64,000 bases of DNA from Carettochelys insculpta (lineage: Eukaryota; Chordata; Testudines; Carettochelyidae), in the NCBI RefSeq assembly GCF_033958435.1, contig NC_134160.1, positions 13,689,001 to 13,753,000 on the forward strand. Direction: 5' to 3'. Positions 44,261 to 56,941 of this stretch are shown piece by piece. A model generated the notes under the pieces. It was not told the origin of the DNA and made no database searches. It worked only from the letters and a program-made list of their open reading frames with translations. Both the position numbers and the translations under genes were made by a program. Numbering within the stretch: position 1 is the stretch's first letter; the number at the start of each line of letters is the position of its first letter.

Positions 44261-45414
44261 ACTTTTTTCCTAACCCTGTAAATGAGAAAGTACCCTATCA
44301 GCACATAGCATTAGTGCAATCAAAGGGTGGGATATTCTTCTTTTCTGAGACATAGAGGCATCCCTGGGGCATCCTTTGGTCAGTGCACCACCATTTACTA
44401 TAGGCAACAGGTCTAATGCCTAATGAGAAATACTAGTTCACCCACTCCACTGCACAAACCACAGACATGTGTGAGCCATGCATGTGCCTTGCATTGCAAA
44501 TCCTGTAACTGTAGGCTGTGATGAAAGAAGATAGGATGAGGGGATTAACCCAAAGATTTTTAAAACCTAGGCTTTTTTGTTTGCTTCTTTACAGGTATGT
44601 TTGGTCCCATTTAATTGCAAAAGGTTATAAGATAGAATTTCACCAATTTGGCCTAGTACCTGGGAAGCCCATTGGGAAAAGACAAAGTTTGGAAAATTGA
44701 TTATGTATAACCCATAATAAAAAAGCAAGGATACAGCATCCTGCAAAGTACTTTGCTCATTTATTTGACAAGTATAATTTAGTTTTAATATTTATGCTAA
44801 TGAGTAGAAGCGTACAAGCAAATTTACGAAGCTACAGTTGGAAAAGTAATGAAACCTTAGTAGTAGGGAACATGGTTAGTTCTGTACTATGCCATCTTCA
44901 CTGTGTGGAGGGAGAGAAAAAGGTAAGAACTCTGTGTGTGTGTGTGTGTTGCAATGATAAGGTGTGCAGATTAGCAAGGCCTCATTTTATCTTTCACAGT
45001 CACAAGGGCTGTTCAAGGTTAAGAAAAAAAGCTTTAGTAGATCAGCTCTGGATCTATGTATTTGTAAAGGAAATGGAAAAAAAAAGAAAAGAACAAAAGT
45101 AAGGAATAACTTAAACAGCACTGAAATTAAATCAGATGAGTTCCTGGACTGCTTAAGGGGCTCTTTCCCTCTTCTCAGGAAATCAGGTAGACATAAGAAG
45201 TATAAGATATACCGAACTGATGATTGAATCATCTTAATGAAAGTAAACCTTGGATAGGACTGGGTGGCCTAGAAGCATAGCCTAGTGATTTAAAAGGAGC
45301 CTTTTAAGCTGCTAGAGTATGAAATAGAGAGAGGATAAAAGAGCAGGGAAATCTCATATATATCAGTGCTGTTGTAGAAAATATTCTGCCCACTGCATTT
45401 AATTGAAGAGAAAG
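44261..45414. other. No recognised gene
   Basis: About 1.15 kb, AT-rich, with a short TG run at 44934-44950. The open frames 44794-45102 and 44964-45227 show Lys-rich low-complexity text and no family resemblance. Confidence 0.5.
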
Positions 45415-45985
45415 TCCTTTATCTTGCCTGACTCCAGGAGGGGACCCTTTTCTTGGGCCCCTGGCTGGCCTCCTGGGATCTCTCTGGTGGGCTGGTGGGG
45501 AGCACCTGCTGGACACAGGACCCTGCACACTGGCCATGGTGCTGGTGGGGTGCCTCCCTGTGCTCTGGCATTGACGGGTGAGTGTGCTCCTGGAAGCTCA
45601 TGGGGTTTCTTCAGCCAGCACACTCTCAGCTTCCTGCCATGGGGTTTCCGGGTCCTGCATCTTTAAACATGGTTGGACGTTCCAACCACAGAGCCCTGCT
45701 TTTGCTGGCAAGGGCATCTCCGCACGCCAGCTGGCTGGCGCCATGGACAACTGCTCCTTTGAAAGAGCGGCCTGCAGAGTATCTATACACAGTTTCTTTT
45801 GAAAGAAGGAGCTCTTCCTGAAACTAGAAGGGAAGAGTGATTTCAAAAGGTGTGCCGCACTCTTTCAAAATGATTTTTGAAAGAGTGCTTTTTGTGTGTA
45901 GACGCACCGTGGGATCATTTGAAAGGGCCCCTCCTTTAGAAAACTATTTCAAAAGAACATGCTAGCGTACACACAGCCACCCAAA
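45415..45985 (-). mobile_element. Harbinger remnant HG, SANT-side end only
   Basis: The right terminus GCTAGCGTACACACAGCC (to about 45984) is followed leftward by a CTTTCGAAAG-class arm. Next come the 5' region of the SANT gene (CACACTCTCAGCTTCCTGCC block, as in the other copies) and the start ATG at 45537 (MASVQGP). Coding similarity ends near PSWSQAR at 45420, so only about 40 codons remain. Confidence 0.7.
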
Positions 45986-46364
45986 GTGCATTTCAAAATA
46001 GCGCTTAGTTATTTCAAAGTACAGAGTCTACAGATGTAGGCTGCATCTACACGACAGCTCCCTTTCGAAAGGACGGCTTTTGAAACTTAACGTTGAAAGA
46101 CGGACTTTCAAAAGGGAGCGCCCACACAGGCAAACGGGGAGTGAAGGTTTGACCCACCCTTTTGAACAGCCTGCACCACACTTTTGAAAGAGAGCACCCA
46201 CACATCCCAGGGCACTCTTTCAAAAGTACAGTGGCAGGAAGTGCTGTGGGCAGGATCACATGGCAGATGAGCCCTTCTGGGCCCGCCACCTGCCATCCTT
46301 TTAAAGGCCCCCCACCCCACGCCTCGGCCTGCACACACTGAGGGCCAGCTACCTGTTCCCAGGC

Positions 46365-47807
46365 ATGCAGACCGATGGAGAACAGAGGAGGTGCCCTGGG
46401 CCCTCATGTACCCTGGGCAGCTCCCCCTGCCATCAAGGCTGTGGCCAGTGCACTGACTGCAGTCCTGGCTGCCATGCACCAGTAGCTCCAGGTGGCCACC
46501 CTACTAGCCACTGTTCTGGAGGCCATCCTTGGGGTGCGACCTCCCCACTCGGTCCCTTGGGTCACCCACCGTTTGTGGGGCTTCCCCACAAACAGCAACT
46601 GGTGGGACCTGCTGGTGCTGGAGCACTGGGATGATGACAGGTGGGGACATTCCTGGAGCTGTGCCACTGGCTCACCTCAGCCCTCCAGCACCACAACACC
46701 TGCATGAGGCCAGTGCTCCCACTCCAGAAAAGACTGGCTATCGCCCTCTGGAAACTGGCCACTCTGGACAGCCACTGATCTGTCAGGAACCAGTTTGGGG
46801 TGGGCAGGGCCACAGTTGGGGCTGTCCTCAATGAGGCAAGCCATGCCCGTATCACACCCCCACTGCATGCGGGGGCCAGGGGGCTCTCTGGCAAGGGGCA
46901 CCATAGGTCACTCGGGAGGGGCAACCTCTTCTGGGGATGGGGTGGAGGCGGGAGCCCCAGGGAGGCTTGCCCTGCAGAGGACAGGGGTGGGAACAGGGAC
47001 AGGTGGGCACACGACACCCTGCCCCACACTCACGAGTGCATCTCCCCATAAGCCCTGCAGGTCATCTGGGACATCAACTGGGTCCTCCTGCAGCAGCTGA
47101 TCTGCGCTGGGAACCTGGACAATGCCATCCAGGGGTTTGATGAGTTGGGCTTCCCAAATTGCTTCAGGGCCCTGAATGGCACACACATTACTATCCAGGC
47201 CCCAGAGCACAGTGGCAGGTTCTACATAAACTGCAAGGATACCACTCCATGGTACCGCAGGCGCTCGTTGACACCAATGGTCCCTTCCAGGACACCTGTG
47301 TGGGCTGGTCCAGCCGAGCCCATGACGCCAGGGTGTTCTGGAACTCAGGGCTGGGCCGGGCCGCCGTGTGGACGAGGGGACCTTCATCCCCAGCATGATC
47401 TCCCTGTCGGGGACACCACAATGCCACCTTGCATCATGTTGGACCAGCTACCCCCTGCAGGCTTGGCTGATAAGGCTGTACACAGGGCACACACAGCCTG
47501 GCAAGGAGAGTTTTAACCAGTGGCCGAACTGGGCTCACAATCCAGCTGAGTGGGCATTCGGCCACTTGAAGGGGCTCTTCCGATGCCTTCTCACCAGGCT
47601 GGAAGTAGGCCTCCACAGCATTCCGGCAGTTGTCGGCACCTGCTGCATCCTGCACAACTTGGTGGAGGCGAAGCACAAGCCAGTCGTGCAGGGGTGGACT
47701 CTTGAGGTGGGATGTGGGTACGAGCAGCCCCCTGCCGCCGGGCCCAGCAGGATGAGGTGTGGGTGCTGGAGGCCCTGTGCCAGGCCTTCAAGCAGGGACT
47801 GCAGTGA
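46365..47807 (+). pseudogene. PIF/Harbinger transposase (HH)
   Basis: The start MQTDGEQ corresponds to MQGEQ in HI. Then, over several frameshifts: NSNWWDLLVLEHWDDDRW, KRLAIALWKLATLDSH-type text and NQFGVGRATVGAVLNE. The intron donor is GC rather than GT near 46833; the AG acceptor is near 47060. Exon 2: VIWDINWVLLQQLICAGNLD, LGFPNCFRALNGTHITIQAP, in which the first catalytic Asp is Asn. After more shifts come SSRAHDARVF, NPAEWAFGHLKGLFRC (Glu block) and GTCCILHNLVEAKHKPVVQG. The family ending VLEALCQAFKQGLQ-stop is at 47807. Catalytically dead and frameshifted. Confidence 0.82.
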
Positions 47808-48099
47808 GCTCCCCAACCCTACAGTGCCCCATGCACATGCACCCCCACCCCCACACATGCACAGGGGACTTTAATTTCATCTGACAGTGGTCTGTACCTG
47901 TGCCAACTGCAGGGAACTATGTAAGGGGGGGACTGCGAACGGCGGACTGTGGGGGACAATGTAAGGGGGGGACTGAGAACAGGGGACTGGGGGGATCTAT
48001 GCATGGGGGGACTGCAAACAGGAGGGCTCGGGGGGGACTATGTACAGGGGCATTGCAGCCCCAGGTGGGTGACCTCCGAGCCCTGGGAGGGCCAAGTGT

Positions 48100-49817
48100 C
48101 AGGGCAGGCAGCTGTACCCATTGATGGGGGTCGAGGGCCAGGATCCTCATTACCTGTGCCCACCCCTTCCCCTCCCCATGTCTGGGGGCCCTGTCAGGAC
48201 GGGCCAAGGCCAGGGCCAGGGCCAGGGCCAGGGCCAGGGCCGGCAGCACGGGGAGGTAGGGGTGCAGCTGGGGCAAGGCCCCTGTGGACTCTCCAGGGTC
48301 AGTAGGGGGAGAGTGGGGAGTGTGGGGGTGCAGTCTCCTACTGGCCAGCAACATATGAGCCAGCTATACGAGGCCAGTGGGGGCCAGGTGGGTCAGGAAC
48401 AGGGCAGTGAGATTGGGCTCGTGCAGGGGGCTCACTGTGGAGGGAGGGTTGGGAGGGGAAACCAGGCAGCAGGGGAGGCAGCAGGGTGGCTGAGTGACAG
48501 GAAGAAGGGGGGATGGTGGGATGGGTGTGAGAGGGTTGGGTACAGGAGTGGCTCATGAGGGAATGGTGGCCATGGCCAGGCAGTCCACCATGGCCCAGGT
48601 CAGGACATCAGTGTTGGCCGCAATCCAGTCCCAGGCCGCTGTGCCATGGTGAGCCATTCCCTCAGCACACTGGCGAGGTCCCACAAGGCTGCAGTCTGGG
48701 CAGCATCCCTGGCCTCCTCTTTTCCACCCTCGTGGTGCTGGTGGATGGCCTGGCAGTGGCTCTGCACAGTCTCTGCTCAGGGTCCAGGCTGCTCCCCCTT
48801 GCCCTGGGAGCTGGGACTGGTCCAGATCCTGGCTGCAGGAGCTGTGGAGACAGAAGGGGAGAGGGGAATGGTCCATTAGACCTGAACACAGGACCCCATG
48901 TCCCTGTCCACCCCTCCATCTTGGGGGCCCTGCAATGCCCATGTCCCAGGGTTACCCACATGAGTGCCAAGGGTGTGGTTCCCCCCCACAATGTCTTCTG
49001 GTCCCTCCACTGCTGGCCAGCTTATGGTGCTGTCCTGGCCGCGTGGTGCTGAGTGCCACTTGTGGGCCCCCCAGGGCCTGGGGAGCATAGCTGTTCAGGT
49101 CCATATGCACTAGGTCTGGTGGCTGTGTGGCAGGACCCAACTCCACCTCCCCAGGCCCCAGGGTGCCTGACTTGCAAGCCACCTACCTGTGAGTCCCTCC
49201 AGGAAGACGGGCAAGGCCAGGCAGATGAGGCCTGGCTGGATGGCCCGGAGGGGATATCGCTGATGAAGCCCCCCTTGCTTGAGCCCTTGTCATCATTGGT
49301 GGGGTTGAGTTGCTGTGCTTCCTGAAGGCACCTGGTGGTGGCTGCCAGTCTCATGTGCTTCTAGTTCCACTGTGGTCACCTCTGGCTCGTGTTTGGCTCG
49401 GCTGTATCCAGTACGATGACTGGGGGTCCAGCTTCCTTGGGCCCCAGGAGGTGGTGGAGCTCCTTACAGTAGAGGCAGTTTGTGGGTGCTGCCCCTGACT
49501 GCCTGGCTGCATCCTGGGCCTTGCAATAGCCCTTCTGGAGCTCCTTCACCTTCGATCAGACCTGGTCTGGGGAGTGGGTGGGGTGGCCCTGACTGATCAG
49601 GCCCTTTGACAACCACTCAAACGCTATGGCGTTGTGGAGCCGGACCCCTGTTTAGTGGAAAACCTTCTCATCCTCCCATTGGGAGAGGAGGTCCCGAAGC
49701 TCAGACTCCATCCAGGAGGGGGCCTGGAGCTTCGGGGCCTGGCTTACCTCCTGAGAGGGCTCCTTGCTGTCCTTGGTGGGGCCCCTGGGCTGACTGGGGG
49801 TTTGGGTGGCTGGCCAT
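48100..49817 (-). pseudogene. Harbinger SANT/Myb-like gene (HH)
   Basis: The ATG at 49817 gives MASHPNPQSAQGPHQG. The SANT part reads MESELRDLLSQWEDEKVFH with a stop, then GVRLHNAIAFEWLSKGL, SQGHPTHSPDQV and SKVKELQKGYCKAQDAAR. CLYCKELHHLLGPKEAG and IVLDTAEP follow, then GSSKGGFISDIPSGPSSQAS before a GT donor. The intron is 48842-49186. Exon 2 is poorly preserved: LLQPGSGPVPAPRARGSS in one frame, the helical part with frameshifts, and a Pro- and Ala-rich tail encoded by the GGCCAG minisatellite. Of the SANT copies here it is among the most diverged. Confidence 0.72.
48201..48243. repeat. (GGCCAG)n minisatellite
   Basis: Six to seven GGCCAG units in the 3' part of the HH SANT gene. Confidence 0.92.
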
Positions 49818-50269
49818 GGGGCCAGGGAGGGCGAGGGGCTGTCTGAGGAGCTGCAGGAGCTGGCAAGCTGGAGAGCAGCATGGGTTCCCTGCTGCCTGCA
49901 TGCTCCCAGCTTCCTGCCTGAGGCTGGTGGGAGCCTGCATCTTTAAATTCGGCCAGACACTGGAGCCACAGAGCTCCACTTCTGCCGAGAGTGGTGCCGC
50001 TGCCTGCCAGCTGATCGCTGACATGGAGGACTGCCTCTTTCGAAAAGCCATCTGCAGCACATCTACACTTGTTCTCTTTCGAAATAATCGGTCGAGCTGG
50101 GCCACTTCCCATCGTGGGAACGGAGGCCCGACTTTGATGGAACAGCCCCATTCTTTCAATGTAACTTTCAAAAGATCATGGTTTGTGTGTAGTCGCTCCG
50201 CAGGTTTTTTCGAAAGAAGACCATCTTCTGACCTGTATTTCAAATGTACTTGCTACTGTAGATGTGGCC

Positions 50270-50500
50270 ACAGAGCCTATTTTGAAATAGAGCCTTTGGA
50301 TGCACTATGGCTTTTTTCAAAATAGGCTCTGTTCCCTGTCTTAACATCCCTCATTTCAAAATGGGTGCTATTTCTGGTAGAATGAGGTTTATCACTTTCA
50401 AAATAAGCTAACTGCCATAGCAGTTGCATTGTGTAGATGCTAGCATAGCTATGCTATTTCGAAATAACTTTGCTGTGCAGCCCTTCCCCCAGCTGTCTTA
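50270..50500. mobile_element. Arm of an older MITE flanking HH (tentative)
   Basis: Rich in ATTTTGAAATAGAGCC, GCTATTTCGAAATAACTT and a TGTAGATGCTAGCATAGC string, ending GCTGTGCAGCCC. The short segment 45985-46038 left of HH has similar text (TTTCAAAATAGCGC, TTATTTCAAAGTAC). One interpretation is that HH inserted into this element. Confidence 0.4.
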
Positions 50501-53301
50501 ACTCTTATTTCTAGGGCTTTTGTGGGCCTTAAGGAGGCATGCTGCTCATTTTCTGTGCAAAGGTGAATTTCACTCCTGTTTGAGGCCTTGTCTAAACTAG
50601 GAAAGTGATAAGCTTTCGTGGGGCACACCCACTTCTTCAGATCTGCTTCTCCATTTTGTTAGAATACAGACTACCACGGCTTCCTCCCTGTTTCTAGGAA
50701 AGGGGCTTGTATTTGAAAATGTATTAGCTAGCATGATTTTAAACATGATGTTTCACCTGCACGTAGGCACCAGGTATGTCTGTACTGAAGCTGCAGGTGT
50801 GATTTCTAGCTTGGAAAAACATAGAAGCCCAAGGGATTTCCAAAGGGATGAAGCTGACAGCAGCTAGTCCACCTTACCACTTCTGTTTTCACCAGGCTAA
50901 GATACAAACTCGAAATTACAACTCCAGCTCCAGTGTAGATATGCAGGACCCAATACCCATCATCTCTACAAATGTCAAGACTTATTTCACAGGCAAGAGA
51001 TGGGAATCTTCACACCATCCATAAGTCATTTCCCGCAGCCACCAGATAGATGAAAAAAATGCTCTAGTGTGGTGCCCATCTCCTCTCTGTTCATTTAAGT
51101 GGCACAGAGTGACCCTTCTTACTGCACGGCTTAACACCCTGTGCTGGATTATAAATATTCACTGTACATGGGTCAGCTAGGTCATAGCCAACAAGGCACA
51201 AACTGCTCAGATTAGCAGGGCTCACAGAAGTGTCCTGAGCAATGGAGACCATGCAGTGGCCCCCCACTATTAATTTTCCTGCATTGTTGGCTGGAAACAG
51301 GGAGTGGCACTGGGCTGCAGTTGGCCTTTGTGGCAGGCGTAAGAACTGAGGACCGCTGACACCCACAGAAGGGGGCAGAATGGAGTGGTGGGCACTGCCA
51401 GAGGGCAGAGTCCTGAAGAGGATGCAGCCCTCCAGAACCAGAATGTGGCGAGAGCGAGCGACGATGGGCGACACACTGGCTAGAAGGCAGCATGCTCCAT
51501 GGACAGTGTTAATTCCTGGTGTGTGCAGCAGGAGGCAATATGGTGGTGAGTCAACCCCACTACTCTTGCTTTAATCAGTACTAACAATCATAGCAATCAT
51601 CATCATGGAAGTTAGCTGCCTAAATACCTTTGAGGAACTGGGTCTTAGAGACATTTGAAAACCCCACCTGGCACCTTGACATTCATTTATTGCTGAGGAC
51701 AAGGTTAAAAAGGAACCCTCCTAAGGAGTGCTCACAAACCCCTGTGAGGCTACATGGAAGTGCTGCACCTCTTGTATGTGTAGCCAATGGACATTGCCAT
51801 CCACATTGCCTTAGCTCGTCTGCTGCCCCATGCCTCCAGCTCTCCTTGCAACACACCGTGAGACATGATTTATGAATGTGGTTATGAATTCTCTTGATCA
51901 AATAAGTTTTCCTATAATGCCAGAAGATATGTGTTACCAGGCAGCTCACAGAAGCTGTTCTTTGGAGAAATGTTCCTAAGTGGGAACTAGGCTGATGTTT
52001 GTGAAGTCTTTTATGTTCATTCTCCAGTCGCTTAGACTCAAACACGAGCTTCTCAGTAGACATTGTAAATGTGTGACCTTGGCATAAAAATATAACAGTT
52101 GTTTTCAGCTGTGAAACTGTAAGCTTCTGATATATTGGATCATTTCTGCTGTTTTATTTTGACAAGAGAACAATGTCAATGAACTTTTATTTTATGCAGA
52201 CAAATAGCAAGGTATCCTCCATGCATTAAAATCAAGCAACGGATGTTTTTTAACTAAGTTTGCAAGAAAATATTTGGATGTGATTCTTCTTTCAAGGGCA
52301 CTGATGTGAATCAGGAGTAACTCCTATGCACTCACGAGTGTGACGCAGTCAGGCCAGAGGGCTGCAGTATAGTGGGAAAAGGCAGCTCTAGAAGTGGAAA
52401 AAGCCAATTTCCTTATTAAGTGAGGCAGTGATGTCCAAGAGAAATTTATCAGATCACCATAGCCCACCTCCCCAGCCAGGCTTCACTGCCACCCCAGCCA
52501 AGCACCCTCCCAGTTCCCCCGGCAAGATACCCTGCAAAATTATCCATTGGAGCTACTGCTGTGTGAGCTGCCTGAGGCAGAAGCTGCACCGCATGAGCTG
52601 CCCTGCAGCTAGAGCACACTGGGGCTGGAGGAGCTGCCCCTGCTGCTGCCATCACACGCTTGTCCTGCCATGTGGCAAGGTGCATGCACAGAGTGGCTGG
52701 AGGGCAGGCGTGCCCCACGAGTGTAGCTCTCTTGAGCCGCTGAGCCACACTTCACCACACTTCGCTGCACCGTTCACCAAAAAGGGCAAATGGGGAGCGT
52801 ACAGGGCACTGCAGAACTAGGGAATGAATTTCCTGCAAGTCAGTCAGGATTAGCTGAAAATGAGTTGTTGCAGGCGTGTTTGGATCAGCTGAGACAGAGC
52901 TCCCTTGGACCAGTTAAGATCAGCTGATTCCATTTCAGAGCTGCCTGAGATCTTTTTAAATGCTCCCCTCTTGGGAGAGGGAGAGAGAGATTGACCAGCC
53001 AACTGACCAACCAACCGACTGACTGACCTCCATACACACTTCCAAGTAGCTACTAAGCTGGAGACAGCAGGGGAGTGAGGGGCTTCAGGAGCAGAGCCTG
53101 AGCTGGGTTCAGCTTCCAACCCCAAGGGAAGGCAATGAGCCTGAACTGCTACTCAAGGGAAGGCTGTGCAGATGCAACAGATGGGACACCTTACCCAAGG
53201 CCTATCCTGACAAACTGAGAGAGGTGCATAGGCTGGCAAGGGCAAAAAGAGCCCTTGCCACAGGAGTTGTAAAACTAGTGTGAGTGAGACTAGAAGCAGG
53301 G
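50501..53301. other. No gene; one rearranged tail motif
   Basis: Near 50608-50690 the AAGCTTTCGTGGG/CCCACTTCTTCAGAT half of the Penelope-type tail module is on the minus strand, and the ATACAGACTACCACGGCT half is on the plus strand. The rest, about 2.6 kb, has no recognisable gene. Frames at 51091-51474, 52428-52820 and others look incidental. Confidence 0.45.
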
Positions 53302-53720
53302 ACTGGGTCTACATGGCACAGCTTTCCCAGCAGATCCATGCTAATGAGCAGCCTCAAAATTGCAAATGGCTGCTCATTAGCATGGTCCCACAGCTCATTA
53401 GCATAGACACGCGAGAACTCGGTCTCAACAGAGGGGGTGTGCCAGCAGTAGAGAGTCTTTGTGGACGTGCCCCTGCCGGCAAAAAGCCCTTCTGTCGCCA
53501 GACCCTTATGCATGAATTTTTTCTGGTGACAGAGGGGTTTTTGATGGCAGAAGCACATCCACATGGGTTCTTCACTGCTGGCACGCCCCTCTGCTGAGAC
53601 CAAGATCTGGCATGGCTATGCTAATGAGCCACAGGACCACACTAATGAGCAGCTGTTTGCAATTCCGAGGCTGCTCATTAGTGTGGAGCTGCTGGGAAAG
53701 CCGTGCTGTGTAGACCCAGG
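53302..53720. mobile_element. Fold-back MITE, about 420 bp near-palindrome
   Basis: Ends CTGGGTCTACATGGCACAGC and GCTGTGTAGACCCAGG, and nearly the whole left half pairs with the right half. Both halves contain GCTAATGAGCAG/CTGCTCATTAGC boxes and TGCCAGCAG/CTGCTGGCA blocks. The centre is near 53515-53525. Non-coding. Confidence 0.85.
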
Positions 53721-55139
53721 CAGGATGTTTAACTGAGGAGGGTTAGACCCAACATTTCAGACACTCCCATTTATTGTCATCACAGTCATGCCTCAAAGCT
53801 TTGATCAGATCTAGAGCCCCATTACGTGAGGCATCGTACAGACATAGCTGGAAATATCAGCTTTATCTACATCAATGGCTAAACTCCTGCTGATTTCAGT
53901 AGTGGCAGGATTTCATATACTATTGCATGACACAGGTGTTCCCTTCCAACCCACACAAGAGTCTGGGGATTTAATATCATTCTTCCTACCCAAAATTGAG
54001 CCATTAGTTTCAAGTGGCTATAATATTCATCCTCTACCAAGCTTTAGAGTGATGTGCTGTTAAATGGCCACCACTCCTCAGAGCGGATTGGAGATGAAGG
54101 GCTTGGGAATTATTTTCTGATTAGTTCCCTGTGTGGATGCTCTTCCAGAATGAAATGCTTATTCTAAGTAGGCTTAATCCACTGCCTTGTTCTGAGTAGG
54201 TTTAATCCACTGCTAAATTCTACTTAAAACTAACATACCCCCTTTATTCTGGATTAATATTCATGTGTAGAAAAAATTTAAAGTGATCTCTGCACTTAAA
54301 GGTTGACCCTGTCAAGGCTTACTCACATGAGTAGCTCTGCTGGAGTCACTGACATTCTTATGTGTGAGGTTCTTCAAGCTTTATTAATTTCACTGAGGTT
54401 TTGCTGTACAAATAATCTCATCAACTTCAAAGACAGCTAACGTGTGCTCAGTACTTTTTAAGTTAGATCACTTATTTAGGAGGCTAACTGTGGATTTACA
54501 AATCTAACTAATCCCACCTGTTCTGAACAGGCCCAGCTCATCACTCACTTTCATGGAAATAAATCACAAGAGCTGGTCCAAATGTTTTCATCAAAAATAA
54601 TAATAAATAATTTTCATCAAAAATAATAATAAATAATTTTGATGAAAATTACTTTTTTTACAAAGAATTTCTGTGGAAAAAATTTCTGGCTATATTCTCT
54701 GTATTTTTCAATTTAAAAAAGGAAACAAAATTGGTAAACATTTTGGCTTTTGGTATGAAGATTTTGCTATGCAGAACATTTTAATAAAAATTGTCATGAG
54801 TTTTTATTAACTGAAAACAGTTATCAAAGACTGAAAGGTTGAGATGATTCAGTTCAGTTTTTCATACAAGCAAATACACAATTAAAAAAAAAATTCATGA
54901 AAAAGTGCCATGATTCAACCAGCACTTCTAGCAATCCCATCAAAGCCCTAAGTAAAACTAGTATAACTGAGAAATGTATAGGACCTGTCCTATATTCCAG
55001 TAAACCCAGAGCTATCTACTGAGCAGGAAGAATAAAATACTCTGTCCAAGGGGGCAGACAGGAATTAAACACAGCTCATTCAGTGTATGATCTGGTGCTG
55101 TCAGAGAAGACCCCTGGGAATGCTCCCCAGTGTGCTGAT
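53721..55139. other. No gene recognised
   Basis: About 1.4 kb, AT-rich. A perfect 25-bp direct duplication (TTTTCATCAAAAATAATAAT and following) sits at about 54587-54636, then the inverted TTTTGATGAAAA. No coding family was seen. Confidence 0.5.
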
Positions 55140-55480
55140 CACAGAATCATAAAGTGCTAGAAAAGGAAGAGACCTCAAGAGATCATCAAGTCCAATTCCC
55201 TGTCCTCATAGCAGCACCAAGCCCCAGCTCTATCATCTGTTAGATATTTATCTAACCTGTTCTAAAATATCTCCTATGATGGAGATTCTACAACCATCCT
55301 AGGCAATTTATTCCTGTAATTAACCATCCTGACAGCTAGAATTTTTTTCCTAATGTCCAATCTAAACCTTCTTTGGTGCAGCTTAAGCCCATTGCTTCTG
55401 GTCCTATTATCAAAGGCTAAGGAGAAGTTTTTCCTCTGTCCTTTACACCCTTTTAGGTACTTGAAAGCTGCTATGGTACA
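55140..55480 (-). mobile_element. CR1 3' fragment F (chicken-type 3' end)
   Basis: Plus-strand reading AGAATCATAAAGTGCTAGAA, then GAGACCTCAAGAGATCATCA and AGTCCAATTCCCTGTCC. This is the reverse complement of the classic CR1 3' end. Only the 3' UTR and the last part of ORF2 are present. Confidence 0.85.
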
Positions 55481-55660
55481 AGCACAAAGTTAGAAGAGAT
55501 CTCGGGAGGTCATAAAGTCCAACTCCCTGCTGAAAACTTGACCAATTCCAATTAAATCATCCCAGACAGGGCTTTGTCAAGATGGAACTTAAAAATCTCT
55601 AGGGAGGCAAATTCCACCACCTCTCTAGGTAACACATTCCAGAGCTTCACCACTCTCCTA

Positions 55661-56096
55661 GGCTATGTCTACACTAGCCCAAAACTTCGAAATGGCCATG
55701 CAAATGTCCATTTTGAAGTTTACTAATGTAGCACTGAAATACATATTCAGCGCCTGATTAGAATGCCAGCAGCTGCTACACTTCGAAATTGACGTGGCTC
55801 GCCGCCATGCGGTTCATCCAGATGGGGCTCCTTTTCGAAAGGACCCTGGCAACTTTGAAATCCCCTTATTCCTAACAGTAGATAGGAATAAGGAGATTTT
55901 GAAGTTGCTGGGGTCCTTTCAAAAAGGAGCCCCATCTGGATGAGGCACGTGACAGCAAGCCATGTCAATTTCGAAGTGCCGTGGCTGCCGGCATTCTAAT
56001 GAGGCTCTGAATATATATTTCAGTGCTACATTAGTAAACTTCAAAATGGCCATTTGCATGGGTGTTTCGAAGTTTTGGACTAGTGTAGACACAGCC
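55661..56096. mobile_element. MITE-6, 436-bp palindromic Harbinger-like
   Basis: Ends GGCTATGTCTACACTAGCCC and GGACTAGTGTAGACACAGCC. CTA is duplicated exactly (55658-55660 and 56097-56099). Left and right halves are reverse complements throughout (CAAAACTTCGAAATGGCCAT and so on), centred near 55885 in CCTAACAGTAGATAGG. Non-coding. Confidence 0.92.
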
Positions 56097-56941
56097 CTAC
56101 TAGTGAAATAGTTTTTCCTAATATTCAACCAAGACCTCCCCCACCACTGTTTGAGACCATCGCTTCTCATTATGTCATCAGCTGCTAATGAGAATAGCCC
56201 CTCTCCATCCTTTGTGGAACCCCGTTTCAGGTAGTTAAAGGGTGCTATTGAATTCCCCATCACTCTGATCTTCTTCAGATTAAAGCCTCTCCTCATAAGT
56301 CATGTGCTGCAGACCTCTAATAATTTTTCTCACCCTCCACTGGACTATCTCCAGTACATCCACAACCTACCCAGAACTGGATGCAATATTCCTGATGAAG
56401 CCTCCTTAGTGCTGACGAAAGGGAAACAACCACTTCCCCAGATCTGCTGGCAATGCTTCTACTAATACATACCAGTATGCTCTTTGCCTTCTTGGCTACA
56501 AGGGCACCTGTTGGCTCATAGCCAGCTTCTCATCCATTGTAATCCCCAGGTCCTTCTGTGCAGAACTGCTGCTTAGCCACTGGGTCCCTCAGCCTGTAAA
56601 AATGCTTGGGATTCTTCTGTCCCAAGTTCAGGACTCTGTGATTGTTGAAATTCATCAGATTTCTTTTGGCCCAATACTCCAATTGTCTAGGTCTCCTGGG
56701 AAACTATCCCTAACTTTAATCTAGCAACCTCTCCCCTTAGTTTAGGAAATTTACAGAGGGTACAATTCATCCCCTCATGCAGGTGAAAGACGTTGAACAA
56801 AACAGGACCCAGAACAGCCACTTGGGGCACTCCACTTGATATCAGCCACCAACCAGACATAGAGCTGTTGATCACTACCCATTGACCCCAATGATCTACC
56901 CAGCTTTCTAGACACCTTACAGTCCATTTATCCAATCTATA

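Larger units (their letters stand above)
46039..50269. mobile_element. Harbinger HH, two-gene structure (4.2 kb)
   Basis: Ends GGCTGCATCTACACGACAGC and CTACTGTAGATGTGGCC. Transposase is on the plus strand and the SANT gene on the minus, converging near 48 kb. Flanking triplets GTA and ACA do not match. The flanks (45985-46038 and 50270-50500) are themselves rich in TATTTCGAAATA-type text, so HH may sit inside another, older MITE. Confidence 0.82.

Noticed and set aside
48121..48558. Gly/Gln-rich frame with GQGQ repeats
   Set aside because: It is produced by the GGCCAG minisatellite read in an off frame inside the HH SANT gene.
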